A model generated the notes under the pieces. It saw only the letters and a program-made list of their open reading frames with translations. It did no database searches and had not been told where the DNA came from. A stretch of DNA of 64,000 nucleotides from an uncultured Oceanospirillaceae bacterium (lineage in GTDB: Bacteria; Pseudomonadota; Gammaproteobacteria; Pseudomonadales; Balneatricaceae), in contig CAKZOD010000006.1 in assembly GCA_937136055.1 (NCBI GenBank), positions 62,001 to 126,000 on the forward strand, written 5' to 3'. A program made the position numbers and the translations under genes. Each line of letters begins with the position of its first letter. Position 1 is the stretch's first letter. Shown here in pieces: positions 7,970-18,947 of this stretch.

Positions 7970-10345
7970 TTAGCTTTTTATACTCGAAATAGATCTAAGC
8001 TGCTCTACTGCTATTGAGTTAACAGACCCTTTTGTGAATTGTTGATGCTCGTCTAACTCTCCAATATCTGAACTCATGAGAAGCTCTAAACATTGATCGA
8101 CAGAATCAACTGCATAAACAACAAAGTTACCATTTGAAACCGCATCTATAACTTCTTGCTTAAGCATAAGGTTACGAACATTAGCTCTTGGGATGATGAC
8201 ACCTTGTGGCCCACCAGCAAATTCCCGCAGTTTGCATATTTCGAAAAAGCCTTCAATTTTTTCATTTACACCACCAATGACTTGGACTTCGCCAAATTGA
8301 TTAATAGAGCCGGTGATAGCAAAAGATTGATTGATGGGGATTTTAGTAATGGAGGAGATAAGCGCACAAACTTCAGCTAACGATGCGCTATCCCCATCGA
8401 TAGCACCGTAGGACTGCTCTATAGCAATGTTTGCTGAAAACTTCATTGCGAAGTCTTTTGCATATTTATAACCAAGATAGCCTGAAAGAATTAGCACCCC
8501 TTTCGAGTGAATAGATTGCCCCAAGTCGACCTCACCCTCTATATCAAGGATACCTTGATCTCCAGGAAACACTGTAGCAGTAATCCGAGCAGGTACACCA
8601 AAACTAACATCACCAACACTAAGCACAGTTAAGCCATTACAAATACCAACCTGTGTTTCACTTGTACCAATCAGCACAACACCATTGAGCACATTTTCGA
8701 TTAACCTGCTTCTAAGGCGCCCTGTTCTCTCTTGTTGCGCATCTAGAGCAGCATCTACGTGCATAGCAGTTACAAGCTTTTCTTCCTTTAAAACACGCTT
8801 ATAATCAGCTTCACATAAAAGATCTACTAGATCTCCAATGTGCGAGGAAAGCTTACTGGTATCTTGAGCATTTCTCGAACTTTGTTCAATTAAGCGCGCA
8901 ACAGCAGATTGAGTGAATGAAGCGAGACCTTCTTGATCTGCTAAAGTCTTAATCAAACGCGAATAATTTCTAACAGATTTGTCAGTACGAGGAATGACCT
9001 CATCGAAATCGACGACAACTCTGAATGTTTTTTCAAAATCGGGATCTAGCTCTTGAAGCAGATAATAGGTACTACGCGCCCCAACCAAGGCAACTTTAAC
9101 TTTAAGCTCTACTGCCTGTGGGCTCTGCAAGGAAGAGCCAAAACTATGTACTTCATGTGCTATTTGTTCAATTCTGATTTCTTTAGCTTTTAGCGCACGC
9201 TTGAGAGCTGCGTAGACATGAGGCATTTCAAGCAGCTTTTCAGCATCTACAATCAAATACCCACCATTAGCTTTATGAAGAGCCCCTGCTCTTATACGCT
9301 GGTAAGATGTTGCTAGAGCATTCATATCATTAACGATCTCTAGGTGACCAAATAGGTTTTCATAAGTAGGATGCGCTTCATAGACAACAGGCGAACCTTT
9401 TGTCTTACTATTATCAATTAGCAAGTTAACACCGTACCAAGCATTCAACCTTGCTCTTCTAGCTGTATCAGTAAGTAACTCTCCTGTTTTTTCATCATGC
9501 AAGAAATCATCGATATTATGGGATAAGTGCTTCAGGAGTTTAGTATAGTAATACAACAACTTAGCATGATTATTGTAAGTTGTTTTAAGCTTTTTAAGCA
9601 GCGGTTCCACTGCCTGAAGCGTCGTTTCATTCTCAAGCTTCTTCATTTTTTCAGCAGCTTCACGTCGCCAAATAGGTAACGCAGCTAAACAATCACCTAG
9701 ATAGTCTTCTAAGTCAGATATATTTTGAGTGAATTCAATCCTAACGGCCTCATCAAGTTGGGAAAACTCTGCTTCATCTAGCGCTTGTCCGTTTCCTACG
9801 GGTGTAAAGCCAATAGAACCCGCATCTCGATACAGAGCTATACTTTGTGACCTAGCCTGCTCTTCGACTTTTTCTAAAGCCTTGTCATAAAGTGTATTAA
9901 ACTCTTTTTCTATTCTAGTCTTCTTGCGTTGGAAATTGGGGCTTTCAAATGCAGCAGGTAATTCAGATAAAATTGCCTCGAGAAGCTTTGAGTTTTGTTT
10001 TCTTAACTCAACTCCCTTCCCTGCATTTAAGCTCACAACAACAGGGCTATGCCCTTCTGAAAAGTTATTTATATAAAGCCAATCAAGAGGTTTGCGTTGT
10101 TTTTTAGCAGCTCCCTTTAACATATCAAGTGCAAATGAAAAACGCCCAGTATGTGGATTGCCCATTACAAAAAAGTTATAACCAGATCTATCCATTCCTA
10201 TGCCGAATTCAAAAGCATCAATCGCTCTTTCCTGACCGAAAAAGCCCTTAAATTTTTCAACAGTGGATGTATCTTTAAAAGTAAGCAGGTCTAAATCACA
10301 CTTGTTACTCAAATGTGAAAAAGGTAAAGCAAGATTATGTGACAT
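7970..10345 (-). CDS. Lon-like AAA+ ATP-dependent protease (LonB/YcbZ group)
   Basis: The 791-residue protein (start Met at 10345, with GAGGG about 9 nt upstream, preferred over a Met 18 codons earlier) has an AAA-type domain with a degenerate P-loop GNPHTGRFS near residue 60, a helical central region, and a C-terminal Lon (S16) proteolytic domain. The Ser-Lys dyad is visible: Ser in DGDSAS near residue 652 and Lys in GGVNEKIEGF near residue 695. The spacing of about 43 residues equals that of classical Lon. GTGR-type P-loops are usual in this group, so ATP use may differ from that of Lon. Substrates are unknown. It is separated from aroE by a terminator-like hairpin. Confidence 0.88.
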   Translation of the reverse strand: MSHNLALPFSHLSNKCDLDLLTFKDTSTVEKFKGFFGQERAIDAFEFGIGMDRSGYNFFVMGNPHTGRFSFALDMLKGAAKKQRKPLDWLYINNFSEGHSPVVVSLNAGKGVELRKQNSKLLEAILSELPAAFESPNFQRKKTRIEKEFNTLYDKALEKVEEQARSQSIALYRDAGSIGFTPVGNGQALDEAEFSQLDEAVRIEFTQNISDLEDYLGDCLAALPIWRREAAEKMKKLENETTLQAVEPLLKKLKTTYNNHAKLLYYYTKLLKHLSHNIDDFLHDEKTGELLTDTARRARLNAWYGVNLLIDNSKTKGSPVVYEAHPTYENLFGHLEIVNDMNALATSYQRIRAGALHKANGGYLIVDAEKLLEMPHVYAALKRALKAKEIRIEQIAHEVHSFGSSLQSPQAVELKVKVALVGARSTYYLLQELDPDFEKTFRVVVDFDEVIPRTDKSVRNYSRLIKTLADQEGLASFTQSAVARLIEQSSRNAQDTSKLSSHIGDLVDLLCEADYKRVLKEEKLVTAMHVDAALDAQQERTGRLRSRLIENVLNGVVLIGTSETQVGICNGLTVLSVGDVSFGVPARITATVFPGDQGILDIEGEVDLGQSIHSKGVLILSGYLGYKYAKDFAMKFSANIAIEQSYGAIDGDSASLAEVCALISSITKIPINQSFAITGSINQFGEVQVIGGVNEKIEGFFEICKLREFAGGPQGVIIPRANVRNLMLKQEVIDAVSNGNFVVYAVDSVDQCLELLMSSDIGELDEHQQFTKGSVNSIAVEQLRSISSIKS

Positions 10346-10669
10346 GTTTGAGCCCTCGGAAATACGAAAAACACTAAACACAAAGTTCGATTTACACAAA
10401 ATATAGACGCTTTTTAGCTTAAGGCCTTTGCCCCATTGCTAAAACTATCGATCAATATCAATGTAAATGCGGGTACAAAAATAGAAATCTTTCATTCTAT
10501 TAAAGCCCACTCTGACAAATTATTCTAGGTAAATCAGTAAAATAAAGTGTTTATAGAATGTAGAAAATTAACAATTGAGGGTGATAAATGCTGGTAAACT
10601 AGAAATGGTAAGCAGCTCAAAACTAGAGCTGCTTTTGATAGAAAGCGGGATTTTGTTGATAATGATGTA
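10346..10669. other. 324-bp intergenic region between aroE and the Lon-like gene
   Basis: No gene is supported. It contains the hairpin at 10610-10634 that probably ends aroE transcription, and presumably the promoter of the Lon-like protease gene. The 74-residue frame overlapping the aroE end looks like a shadow. Confidence 0.6.
10610..10634. terminator. Stem-loop downstream of aroE
   Basis: A perfect 9-bp stem AAGCAGCTC / GAGCTGCTT with a 7-nt loop lies 36 nt beyond the aroE stop. The T-run (CTTTTG) is on the plus-strand side. On the aroE strand it is a hairpin without a strong U-tract. Confidence 0.5.
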
Positions 10670-12416
<1,747 letters not shown>

Positions 12417-12499
12417 TTAGTAGTTTTAAGAATTTAGCTAAGAATTGAAGCCGCCAAGTATACTCTGAATAACAATAGGATTCAGATCAGTTACTCAAG

Positions 12500-13060
12500 C
12501 TAACGAATAACGTTACCAGTTGCTAACTCAATAATGTTAGATGGTTTTTTAGATGAACCTAAGTCACCTGATACATAACAATCAACAGCATCAGCAAAGT
12601 ATCCTTTAGACTGTGAAATATTAAGCGCTGGATCCAAACCTGCAGGGTTTAATGAAGTAGAAACAATACAGCCGCCAAAAGCATCGCAGAGCGCCTTGAC
12701 AGTGGGGTGATCACTCACTCTAACAGCTACAGATGTAAAATTGCCTTTAATCCAAGCTGGTAACAAATCATCAGTATCTTCAATTAACCAAGTAACGGGA
12801 CCTGGCCAACTATCTGTTAGTTTTTGCAGTTTATCTGCAGGCAGCTTTTTAAGGAGGAATTGGATTTGCTTAATGTCGCCGGCTACAAGAATAAGCCCCT
12901 TATCGACAGGCCTGCTTTTAAGCTTTAAAAGCTTATCAACCGCCTCTTGATTAAAGGGGTCACATCCTAGCCCCCAAACAGCCTCTGTAGGATAAGCAAT
13001 AACGCCGCTGTGATGCAAAGCATCAACAGCGGCGTTAAGGTCAATATTTTCAGTAAACAA
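12500..13060 (-). CDS. tsaC: Threonylcarbamoyl-AMP synthase TsaC (YrdC/RimN)
   Basis: TsaC makes threonylcarbamoyl-AMP from threonine, bicarbonate and ATP for the t6A37 modification of ANN-decoding tRNAs. The 186-residue single YrdC domain carries VIAYPTEAVWGLGCDP, the nucleotide-binding KLKSRPVDKGLILVA and VAVRVSDHP, followed by VSTSLNPAG. It begins 2 nt after the purE stop, so the two are translationally linked. Length fits short TsaC proteins (190 in E. coli) rather than longer Sua5. Confidence 0.94.
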   Translation of the reverse strand: MFTENIDLNAAVDALHHSGVIAYPTEAVWGLGCDPFNQEAVDKLLKLKSRPVDKGLILVAGDIKQIQFLLKKLPADKLQKLTDSWPGPVTWLIEDTDDLLPAWIKGNFTSVAVRVSDHPTVKALCDAFGGCIVSTSLNPAGLDPALNISQSKGYFADAVDCYVSGDLGSSKKPSNIIELATGNVIR

Positions 13061-13062
13061 TG

Positions 13063-13575
13063 TTAGATTTCACCACTGTTTAACTTGTTTTGAAGGTCTT
13101 TATCTTTTGCAATTACAGCATCAGAGTTAGCCTGACGATCTGCTTTAACACGTGCTGCAAGATCTGCATCACCTACTGCCATAATCTGCGCTGCAAGATA
13201 TGCTGCATTTTTAGCGCCCGCTTTGCCGATAGCAACGGTAGCAACAGGAATGCCACCTGGCATTTGTACCGTTGATAAAAGCGCATCTAGGCCATCAAGA
13301 GAAGACTCAATTGGCACACCAATAACCGGCTTTGTTGTTGCAGCAGCAACAGCACCAGCTAGGTGAGCTGCCATTCCAGCAGCACAAATGAATGCAGTAG
13401 CGCCACGAGCATCAGCATCCTTTACATAATCATGAGTTGCTGCTGGTGTTCTATGAGCAGAGCTGATTTTAACTTCAAAGTTAACATCTAAGCTTCTTAG
13501 TACGGCGATTGAAGATTGCATGATAGGCAGATCTGAATCAGAGCCCATTAAAATAGCGATGAAAGGTTGCGACAT
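13063..13575 (-). CDS. purE: N5-carboxyaminoimidazole ribonucleotide mutase
   Basis: PurE converts N5-CAIR to CAIR in de novo purine synthesis. The 170-residue class I protein has the signature [12 protein letters not shown] at the N-terminus, [13 protein letters not shown] with the catalytic His, and the glycine/alanine-rich [16 protein letters not shown]. purK, the usual neighbour, is not present; instead purE lies between dprA and tsaC. It ends 2 nt before tsaC and starts about 77 bp after dprA on the same strand. Confidence 0.95.
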   Translation of the reverse strand: MSQPFIAILMGSDSDLPIMQSSIAVLRSLDVNFEVKISSAHRTPAATHDYVKDADARGATAFICAAGMAAHLAGAVAAATTKPVIGVPIESSLDGLDALLSTVQMPGGIPVATVAIGKAGAKNAAYLAAQIMAVGDADLAARVKADRQANSDAVIAKDKDLQNKLNSGEI

Positions 13576-13652
13576 GATAGTTCCTAAAACAAGTTAATTT
13601 CAGCCCTTATTGTCTAGCGCATTTAACAAAATTTCAACAGTTATCAGCTACC

Positions 13653-14768
13653 TTATTTAATTCTCTGACACTGCCCTGCGGCACACTCTATATATCCTAA
13701 GAGCTCCAATTCCATTAGCGAGCTTTGTAGCTGAGAAGGACTTTGCTTAAGGGTGTTTGAAAGAGTATCTATAGCGACAGCAGAAAATTCAATTTTATCT
13801 AATACGATCAACAAGTATTTCGGTAGTTTGCACTCACTAACTATATTTTTTTGTTCTAATTTTGCTGATTGATTGGTACAAAGAGCCTTTAACTCTACTG
13901 CTAAATCTTGAATAATCTCAAGAGGGTTTTGAACTAGTGTGGCACCATCACGTATCAACAAATGGCACCCCATACTACCTTGATAATCAATGGGGCCAGG
14001 GATAGCAAATACAGATCTGTTTTGTTCGATTGCCATTCTTGCTGTGATTAGAGTACCACTTCTCTCTCGTGCTTCAACTACCAAAACCCCGAGCGATAAA
14101 CCACTAATAATCCTATTTCGTCTTGGAAAATTTGCAGCAATAGGTTTGGAGCCGGGTAAATATTCTGATATCCAACAGCCATTATTTAGTAATGTAGTCG
14201 CTAGAGATAAGTGCTTTTTGGGGTATATTGAATCTAGCCCTGTTCCCATAACAGCAATACTAGCAAAGCCATTATTTACAGCACCATTGTGTGCATAAGC
14301 ATCAACCCCTTGTGCTAAACCACTGGTAATAACCAATCCACTAGCACCAAGCTTTTCACTAAAACTAAAGGCATTTCTCAGGCTAGTTTTACTAGCATTA
14401 CGTGAACCCACAATTGCAATTTGAGGCTCTTTAGCAATGGAAATATCCCCTTTGTAAAATAAGTATGGCGGGTAATCTGGAATATGAAGTAGCTGAGGTG
14501 GGTATTTATCGTCGCTAATAGTAATAAATTTAATATCGTGCTGATCCATTAATTCATTACAAGCTTCTACTTTTTGATGAATATCACCAAGTCCACATTG
14601 GAATTGCTCAATCGCTTTGCGGTTATTTGCACTTAACAGATCATGTAGTTTTTGTGAATTTTTGCTATCAAGCAATGAAGGGGTGTTTAAAATTTGACGA
14701 ATAAGCTTGCGGCCAACTCTGGGCAACAAGCTTAACGCAAGAAGAAGACGATCGGTTTTGTTGAGCAT
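13653..14768 (-). CDS. dprA: DNA processing protein DprA (Smf)
   Basis: DprA loads RecA on incoming single-stranded DNA during natural transformation. The 371-residue protein has an N-terminal helical region (LSLLPRVGRKLI), the Rossmann-like core with IAIVGSRNAS and SGLAQGVDAYAHNGA, and a C-terminal winged-helix DprA domain. The gene follows the LysM-protein gene by 30 bp on the same strand, as in Pseudomonas. A consensus-type DnaA 9-mer (TGTGCATAA, 14290-14298) lies within it and is probably chance. Taken with PilY1 elsewhere, competence is possible but not shown. Confidence 0.93.
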   Translation of the reverse strand: MLNKTDRLLLALSLLPRVGRKLIRQILNTPSLLDSKNSQKLHDLLSANNRKAIEQFQCGLGDIHQKVEACNELMDQHDIKFITISDDKYPPQLLHIPDYPPYLFYKGDISIAKEPQIAIVGSRNASKTSLRNAFSFSEKLGASGLVITSGLAQGVDAYAHNGAVNNGFASIAVMGTGLDSIYPKKHLSLATTLLNNGCWISEYLPGSKPIAANFPRRNRIISGLSLGVLVVEARERSGTLITARMAIEQNRSVFAIPGPIDYQGSMGCHLLIRDGATLVQNPLEIIQDLAVELKALCTNQSAKLEQKNIVSECKLPKYLLIVLDKIEFSAVAIDTLSNTLKQSPSQLQSSLMELELLGYIECAAGQCQRIK

Positions 14769-14798
14769 ACTTCACCTCTGACGGCGAAGTACTTGATA

Positions 14799-15833
14799 TC
14801 ATTTAATACTAACTACCCTATCATCAATTGAAATAAGGTCTTCAATGTTCAGTATGATGCCGTAACTTAAATTTTCAAACACATTAACAATCATCAATTG
14901 CCCCAATACTTGATCATCAATGGTGATAGATTCATTCGTTCTAGGATCCTTAATCGTAAACGGAGCTTTAACTATATTGAGAACATGCCCTGCGTATAAA
15001 GCTTCTTCTTTACCCATATCTATAACAACGCCATCAAATTTCGCAATCTGAAAACTATTATTCACTGTACTAACAATTCTACCAGCTAAGCCCTGTGGGG
15101 CTGCCGCAAGATAAAAAACTGGCTGTAAATTTAGCGCTTGGCTACGGACAATAAAGTCGCTCTTTTTAACTAAACCATTCGAAAGAGTAATAACAGCACG
15201 ACTAACATCGTCTTTCATATCAACAATATTTAAAGTGCCGACCTTAACTACTTCGATATCTTTAGAGTCTAGACCAAGAAAGCCATTATATTCTTTGTTT
15301 TTGCGATAAATATGATATTCATTAAAATCTGGGTCTAAGGTACCTCGAATAAAAACCTCATCCCCTTTGCCAATCAATTGCTGACCGTTAGCTGCACCGA
15401 TAATGTAGGGCATCTGCGCTACTCTTTGGGCATCTACTATACGGTTTCTTTCTATGAAAGCTTTAAGTGCAACACGTGGTATAGCGGTTATTGGTGAGAA
15501 CCCATCAACCTTCCTAACTCTAGGAGATAATTTACCATTGCTGTGCTCATTCATCGTTAAATAGGGCTTACCATTGTGGTAACGAAGAAATATTTTATCT
15601 TTTGGGTAGATTAGATCTGGGTTCTTGATTTGGTCATTAACTTTCCAAATCTCCTGCCACTTCCAAGGGGACTTTAAGAAAACACCAGCTATATCCCATA
15701 AGGTATCACCCTTCTTCACAATATATTCATTGGGTGGATTATCTTTAAGGGAAACATCAGCACTTAGAACTGACGAAAATAACAACGTAAATACCATCAA
15801 CATACTTTTTTTCATCGTAAGCACTGTGTCCAT
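14799..15833 (-). CDS. Secreted LysM-domain protein
   Basis: A 344-residue protein with an N-terminal signal peptide (hydrophobic MLMVFTLLFSSVLSA) followed by a LysM peptidoglycan-binding module (about residues 37-85: YIVKKGDTLWDIAGVFLKSP, ending YPKDKIFL). The rest lacks a recognised domain. This is the homologue by position of the LysM protein next to dprA and def in Pseudomonas. The start at 15833 has GAGG 6 nt upstream; Met7 is an alternative. It is divergent from def. A periplasmic cell-wall role is inferred. Confidence 0.85.
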   Translation of the reverse strand: MDTVLTMKKSMLMVFTLLFSSVLSADVSLKDNPPNEYIVKKGDTLWDIAGVFLKSPWKWQEIWKVNDQIKNPDLIYPKDKIFLRYHNGKPYLTMNEHSNGKLSPRVRKVDGFSPITAIPRVALKAFIERNRIVDAQRVAQMPYIIGAANGQQLIGKGDEVFIRGTLDPDFNEYHIYRKNKEYNGFLGLDSKDIEVVKVGTLNIVDMKDDVSRAVITLSNGLVKKSDFIVRSQALNLQPVFYLAAAPQGLAGRIVSTVNNSFQIAKFDGVVIDMGKEEALYAGHVLNIVKAPFTIKDPRTNESITIDDQVLGQLMIVNVFENLSYGIILNIEDLISIDDRVVSIK

Positions 15834-15953
15834 ATAAGCCTCAATGTTTGATTGGAATAATAAATTTCATCATTAGCGCTAATAGTACAACTTATAGACT
15901 GCAAGCCCTACAAAAAACCAAGAATTTTCTAACAATAATAGGCTAAGTCTCAG

Positions 15954-15959
15954 TATAAT
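15954..15959 (+). promoter_or_regulatory. Candidate -10 box for def-fmt-rsmB
   Basis: TATAAT lies 41 nt before the def ATG in the 166-bp spacer divergent from the LysM gene. I see no good -35 at 17 bp, so the assignment is tentative. Confidence 0.35.
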
Positions 15960-15999
15960 ATGTGCTCATTTATACTATTAAAAAGATTCGGTTTAAATT

Positions 16000-16509
16000 A
16001 TGGCATTACTACCAATACTTGAATTCCCTGACTCTCGTTTACGAACAATCGCTAAAGATGTTATTGAAGTTAATGATGACATTAGAGCAATTGTAAAAGA
16101 CATGTTTGAAACTATGTACGACGCACCTGGCATCGGCCTTGCTGCAACGCAAGTAAATATTCATCAGCGTATTATCACAATTGATATTTCTGACGAAAAA
16201 GACGAACCTCTCGTTTTAATCAACCCAACATTTGAAATCCTAGATGTTGAAACAGATAAAATGCAAGAAGGCTGTCTTTCAGTACCAGGCTTCTATGAAG
16301 ATGTAACCCGGCCTAAACACATCAAGGTTACCCATTTAAATCTAGAAGGTAACACTTGTCAGTTTGAAGCTCAGGACTTACTAGCGGTTTGCATTCAGCA
16401 CGAAATAGACCACTTAGAAGGCAAGCTCTTCGTTGACTACCTATCTAAACTTAAAAGAAGCAGAATCAAAAGCAAGTTAGAAAAAGCCCATAAGTTACAA
16501 GCTAGTTAG
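16000..16509 (+). CDS. def: Peptide deformylase
   Basis: Def removes the formyl group from nascent N-terminal methionine. The 169-residue protein has all three family motifs: [13 protein letters not shown] (metal-ligand Cys) and QHEIDHLEG (two His ligands and catalytic Glu). Length equals the E. coli enzyme. It is followed after 12 bp by fmt, the formyltransferase that adds the same group, then rsmB: the classic def-fmt-rsmB operon. Confidence 0.97.
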   Translation: MALLPILEFPDSRLRTIAKDVIEVNDDIRAIVKDMFETMYDAPGIGLAATQVNIHQRIITIDISDEKDEPLVLINPTFEILDVETDKMQEGCLSVPGFYEDVTRPKHIKVTHLNLEGNTCQFEAQDLLAVCIQHEIDHLEGKLFVDYLSKLKRSRIKSKLEKAHKLQAS

Positions 16510-16521
16510 GATAGTATTTAG

Positions 16522-17496
16522 ATGTCAAATAAACTACGGGTCATCTTCGCTGGGACACCTGATTTCGCAGCACAATCGCTGCAGGCACTTTTGGATAGTC
16601 ATCACGAAGTTATCGCTGTTTATACACAGCCTGATAGACGATCTGGCCGCGGCAAAAAGATAACAGCTTCTGCTGTTAAGCAACTTGCACAAGCTCATGA
16701 CATTCCTGTTGTTCAACCTGTGAACTTCAAGAGTTCAGAACACCTCGCTGAACTAGCTGCGTTCAACGCAGACATTATGGTTGTTGTTGCCTACGGCATA
16801 ATATTACCAATTTCTGTGTTACAAACTCCTGCCCTGGGCTGTATTAATGTTCACGCATCTCTATTACCTAGATGGCGGGGAGCTGCGCCAATAGAGAGAT
16901 CGTTGTTAGAAGGTGATCATGAAACCGGTATTACTATCATGCAGATGGATGAAGGTTTAGATACTGGAGATATGCTTTATAAAGCTGCAGTACCTATTAC
17001 TGACGAAATGACTAGTGGGGATTTGTACCTCTCACTTATTCCTGTTGCGAAACAGGCTTTAGTTGAAACTCTCAATTTAATCAGTGACGGTAAGCATCAA
17101 CCTGAACCGCAAAATAATGACTTAGCATGCTATGCAAATAAATTATTTAAAGCGGAAGGTAATATTGATTGGCAACTTTCTGCAACTGATATTGCATTAA
17201 TCATCAGAGGTTTATCTCCAAGACCTGTCGCCTTTTCCCATTACAATGAAAACGCAATCCGTATATGGTCTGCTGAGGTTGTCCAGAGCAACCCGGAATC
17301 AGAAAACTCGAAAGCTGGAGTAATCACCAAAGTAGGCAAACAAGGAATTGAAGTTAATTGTGCAAACAACACAAAACTTTTAATTACTTCGCTGCAAATA
17401 CCTGGTGGAAAGCAACTTAGTGTTCAGCAACTTTTGAATGCTAAACCTGATTTGTTTTCTGTTGGCAGTTCTTTTTACAGCGAGTTAGAAAAATAA
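16522..17496 (+). CDS. fmt: Methionyl-tRNA formyltransferase
   Basis: Fmt formylates initiator Met-tRNA using 10-formyltetrahydrofolate. The 324-residue protein has FAGTPDFAAQSLQAL at the N-terminus, the folate-binding signature SLLPRWRGAAPIERS, and the catalytic Asn/His/Asp environment INVHASLLP and DEGLDTGDML. A C-terminal OB-like tRNA-binding domain follows. It lies between def (12-bp gap) and rsmB (3-bp gap) and must be co-transcribed with them. Confidence 0.97.
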   Translation: MSNKLRVIFAGTPDFAAQSLQALLDSHHEVIAVYTQPDRRSGRGKKITASAVKQLAQAHDIPVVQPVNFKSSEHLAELAAFNADIMVVVAYGIILPISVLQTPALGCINVHASLLPRWRGAAPIERSLLEGDHETGITIMQMDEGLDTGDMLYKAAVPITDEMTSGDLYLSLIPVAKQALVETLNLISDGKHQPEPQNNDLACYANKLFKAEGNIDWQLSATDIALIIRGLSPRPVAFSHYNENAIRIWSAEVVQSNPESENSKAGVITKVGKQGIEVNCANNTKLLITSLQIPGGKQLSVQQLLNAKPDLFSVGSSFYSELEK

Positions 17497-17499
17497 TCT

Positions 17500-18798
17500 A
17501 TGAATGTCCGCTACTTAGCAGTGAAAGCTATCACTCCACTTTTACAGCAATCAAGCTCGTTAAAGTATACGCTTAAGACCCAACTAAGAGACTGCCCAGA
17601 ACAACAGCGCCCTTTCTTGCAAGAGCTTTGTTATGGTTCTATGCGTCATCTAACTCAACTTAATGCATTCTTAGATCAAATTTCCGCAAAAAAGATTAAA
17701 GCTAAAGACCAAGATGTTAAAGCCACCATTCTTATTGGTATTTACCAGCTTTATAAGCTCAATACACCTGAGCATGCTGCTATAAGTGAAACTGTTGATG
17801 TTTGCCAATTGCTAAACAAGCGCTGGGCTACTGCTTTTGTCAATGCAACTTTACGTCGGTTTCAACGTGAACAAACCCAACTTACTGAGTCTCTCCAGCT
17901 TATTAATTCCTTTAATTTCAATCACCCTGATTGGTATATTGAGAAACTAAAGCATAACTGGCCTACTCAGTGGCAAGATATTCTGCGAGCTAATGATCAG
18001 CACCCTCCTCTGACACTTCGTGTTAACACTCAACTTGTTTCACGTGAAACATTGATATCCAAACTTTCGAAAGAAGGCATAGATAGCTTTGAGACTGAAT
18101 ATTCAAAATTCGGTATAACACTTTCAAAACCAACAGATATAGTTAGCACTGAGGTATTCCAGCAAGGTCTAATCAGCGTTCAAGACGAGGCCCCACAGCT
18201 TGCTGCTGAACTTATAGACCCACAGAACGATGATCTAATATTAGATGCTTGCAGTGCTCCAGGGGGAAAGCTACTACACATCCTAGAGCTAACGAAAGGA
18301 ATGAACACTGAAGTTCAAGGGCTAGAACTTGAGCAGCATAGAGCGGATAGAATTAAAGAGAATTTTGACCGTTTAGATTTGCAATGCCAAATACACATTG
18401 CCGATGCGACACAAAAGGATTGGTGGGATGGCCGTTTATACGACAAAATACTGCTAGACACCCCTTGTAGCGCAACAGCCGTCATTCGAAGAAACCCAGA
18501 CATAAAAGTAATGCGCCAATCTGAAGACATACATCAACTCGCAAAGCTACAAAAGCAGATAATTGCCAACATGTGGGCGATGCTAGCAAAAGGTGGAACA
18601 CTCGTATATGCAACATGCTCTATCTTTCAGCAAGAAAATGAGAGGCTTATAGCATCTTTCTGTAAAGAGAATGAAGATGCTATCCATACTCCAATAGACG
18701 CTGGATGGGGAATGCAAAGGGAATTCGGAAGACAGTTATTCCCTGTGAATGAAAAGCACGATGGCTTTTACTATGCTGTGCTTAAAAAATCACAATAA
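17500..18798 (+). CDS. rsmB: 16S rRNA m5C967 methyltransferase RsmB
   Basis: RsmB (Sun/Fmu) methylates C967 of 16S rRNA. The 432-residue protein has an N-terminal NusB-like RNA-binding domain (about 1-140) and a SAM-dependent methyltransferase domain with DACSAPGGK, the helper-Cys motif DTPCSATAVIRRNPDIK and the nucleophile segment YATCSI. Length matches E. coli (429). Its coding sequence contains a perfect 16-bp parS palindrome at 18036-18051, encoding part of a loop in the methyltransferase half. It is the third gene of def-fmt-rsmB, with a 3-bp gap after fmt. Confidence 0.96.
   Translation: MNVRYLAVKAITPLLQQSSSLKYTLKTQLRDCPEQQRPFLQELCYGSMRHLTQLNAFLDQISAKKIKAKDQDVKATILIGIYQLYKLNTPEHAAISETVDVCQLLNKRWATAFVNATLRRFQREQTQLTESLQLINSFNFNHPDWYIEKLKHNWPTQWQDILRANDQHPPLTLRVNTQLVSRETLISKLSKEGIDSFETEYSKFGITLSKPTDIVSTEVFQQGLISVQDEAPQLAAELIDPQNDDLILDACSAPGGKLLHILELTKGMNTEVQGLELEQHRADRIKENFDRLDLQCQIHIADATQKDWWDGRLYDKILLDTPCSATAVIRRNPDIKVMRQSEDIHQLAKLQKQIIANMWAMLAKGGTLVYATCSIFQQENERLIASFCKENEDAIHTPIDAGWGMQREFGRQLFPVNEKHDGFYYAVLKKSQ
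18036..18051. promoter_or_regulatory. Perfect parS (ParB-binding centromere) site inside rsmB
   Basis: TGTTTCACGTGAAACA is a perfect palindrome and equals the canonical chromosomal parS 16-mer. Such sites cluster around oriC, load ParB and direct origin segregation. Placement inside a coding sequence is common for parS. It supports the origin-proximal nature of this window. Confidence 0.88.
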
Positions 18799-18947
18799 TA
18801 TTAGATATAGATCATCTAGCAACTTAAAAAATCTTAATATAATTAAGCTAGATAGAAGACTAAATTAGATAGCGACATTAAGCGTAAATAGTTTACGAAA
18901 CCAACAAAACATCAATACGTAGGAAGTGGATACCCACAGTCAGTGCT

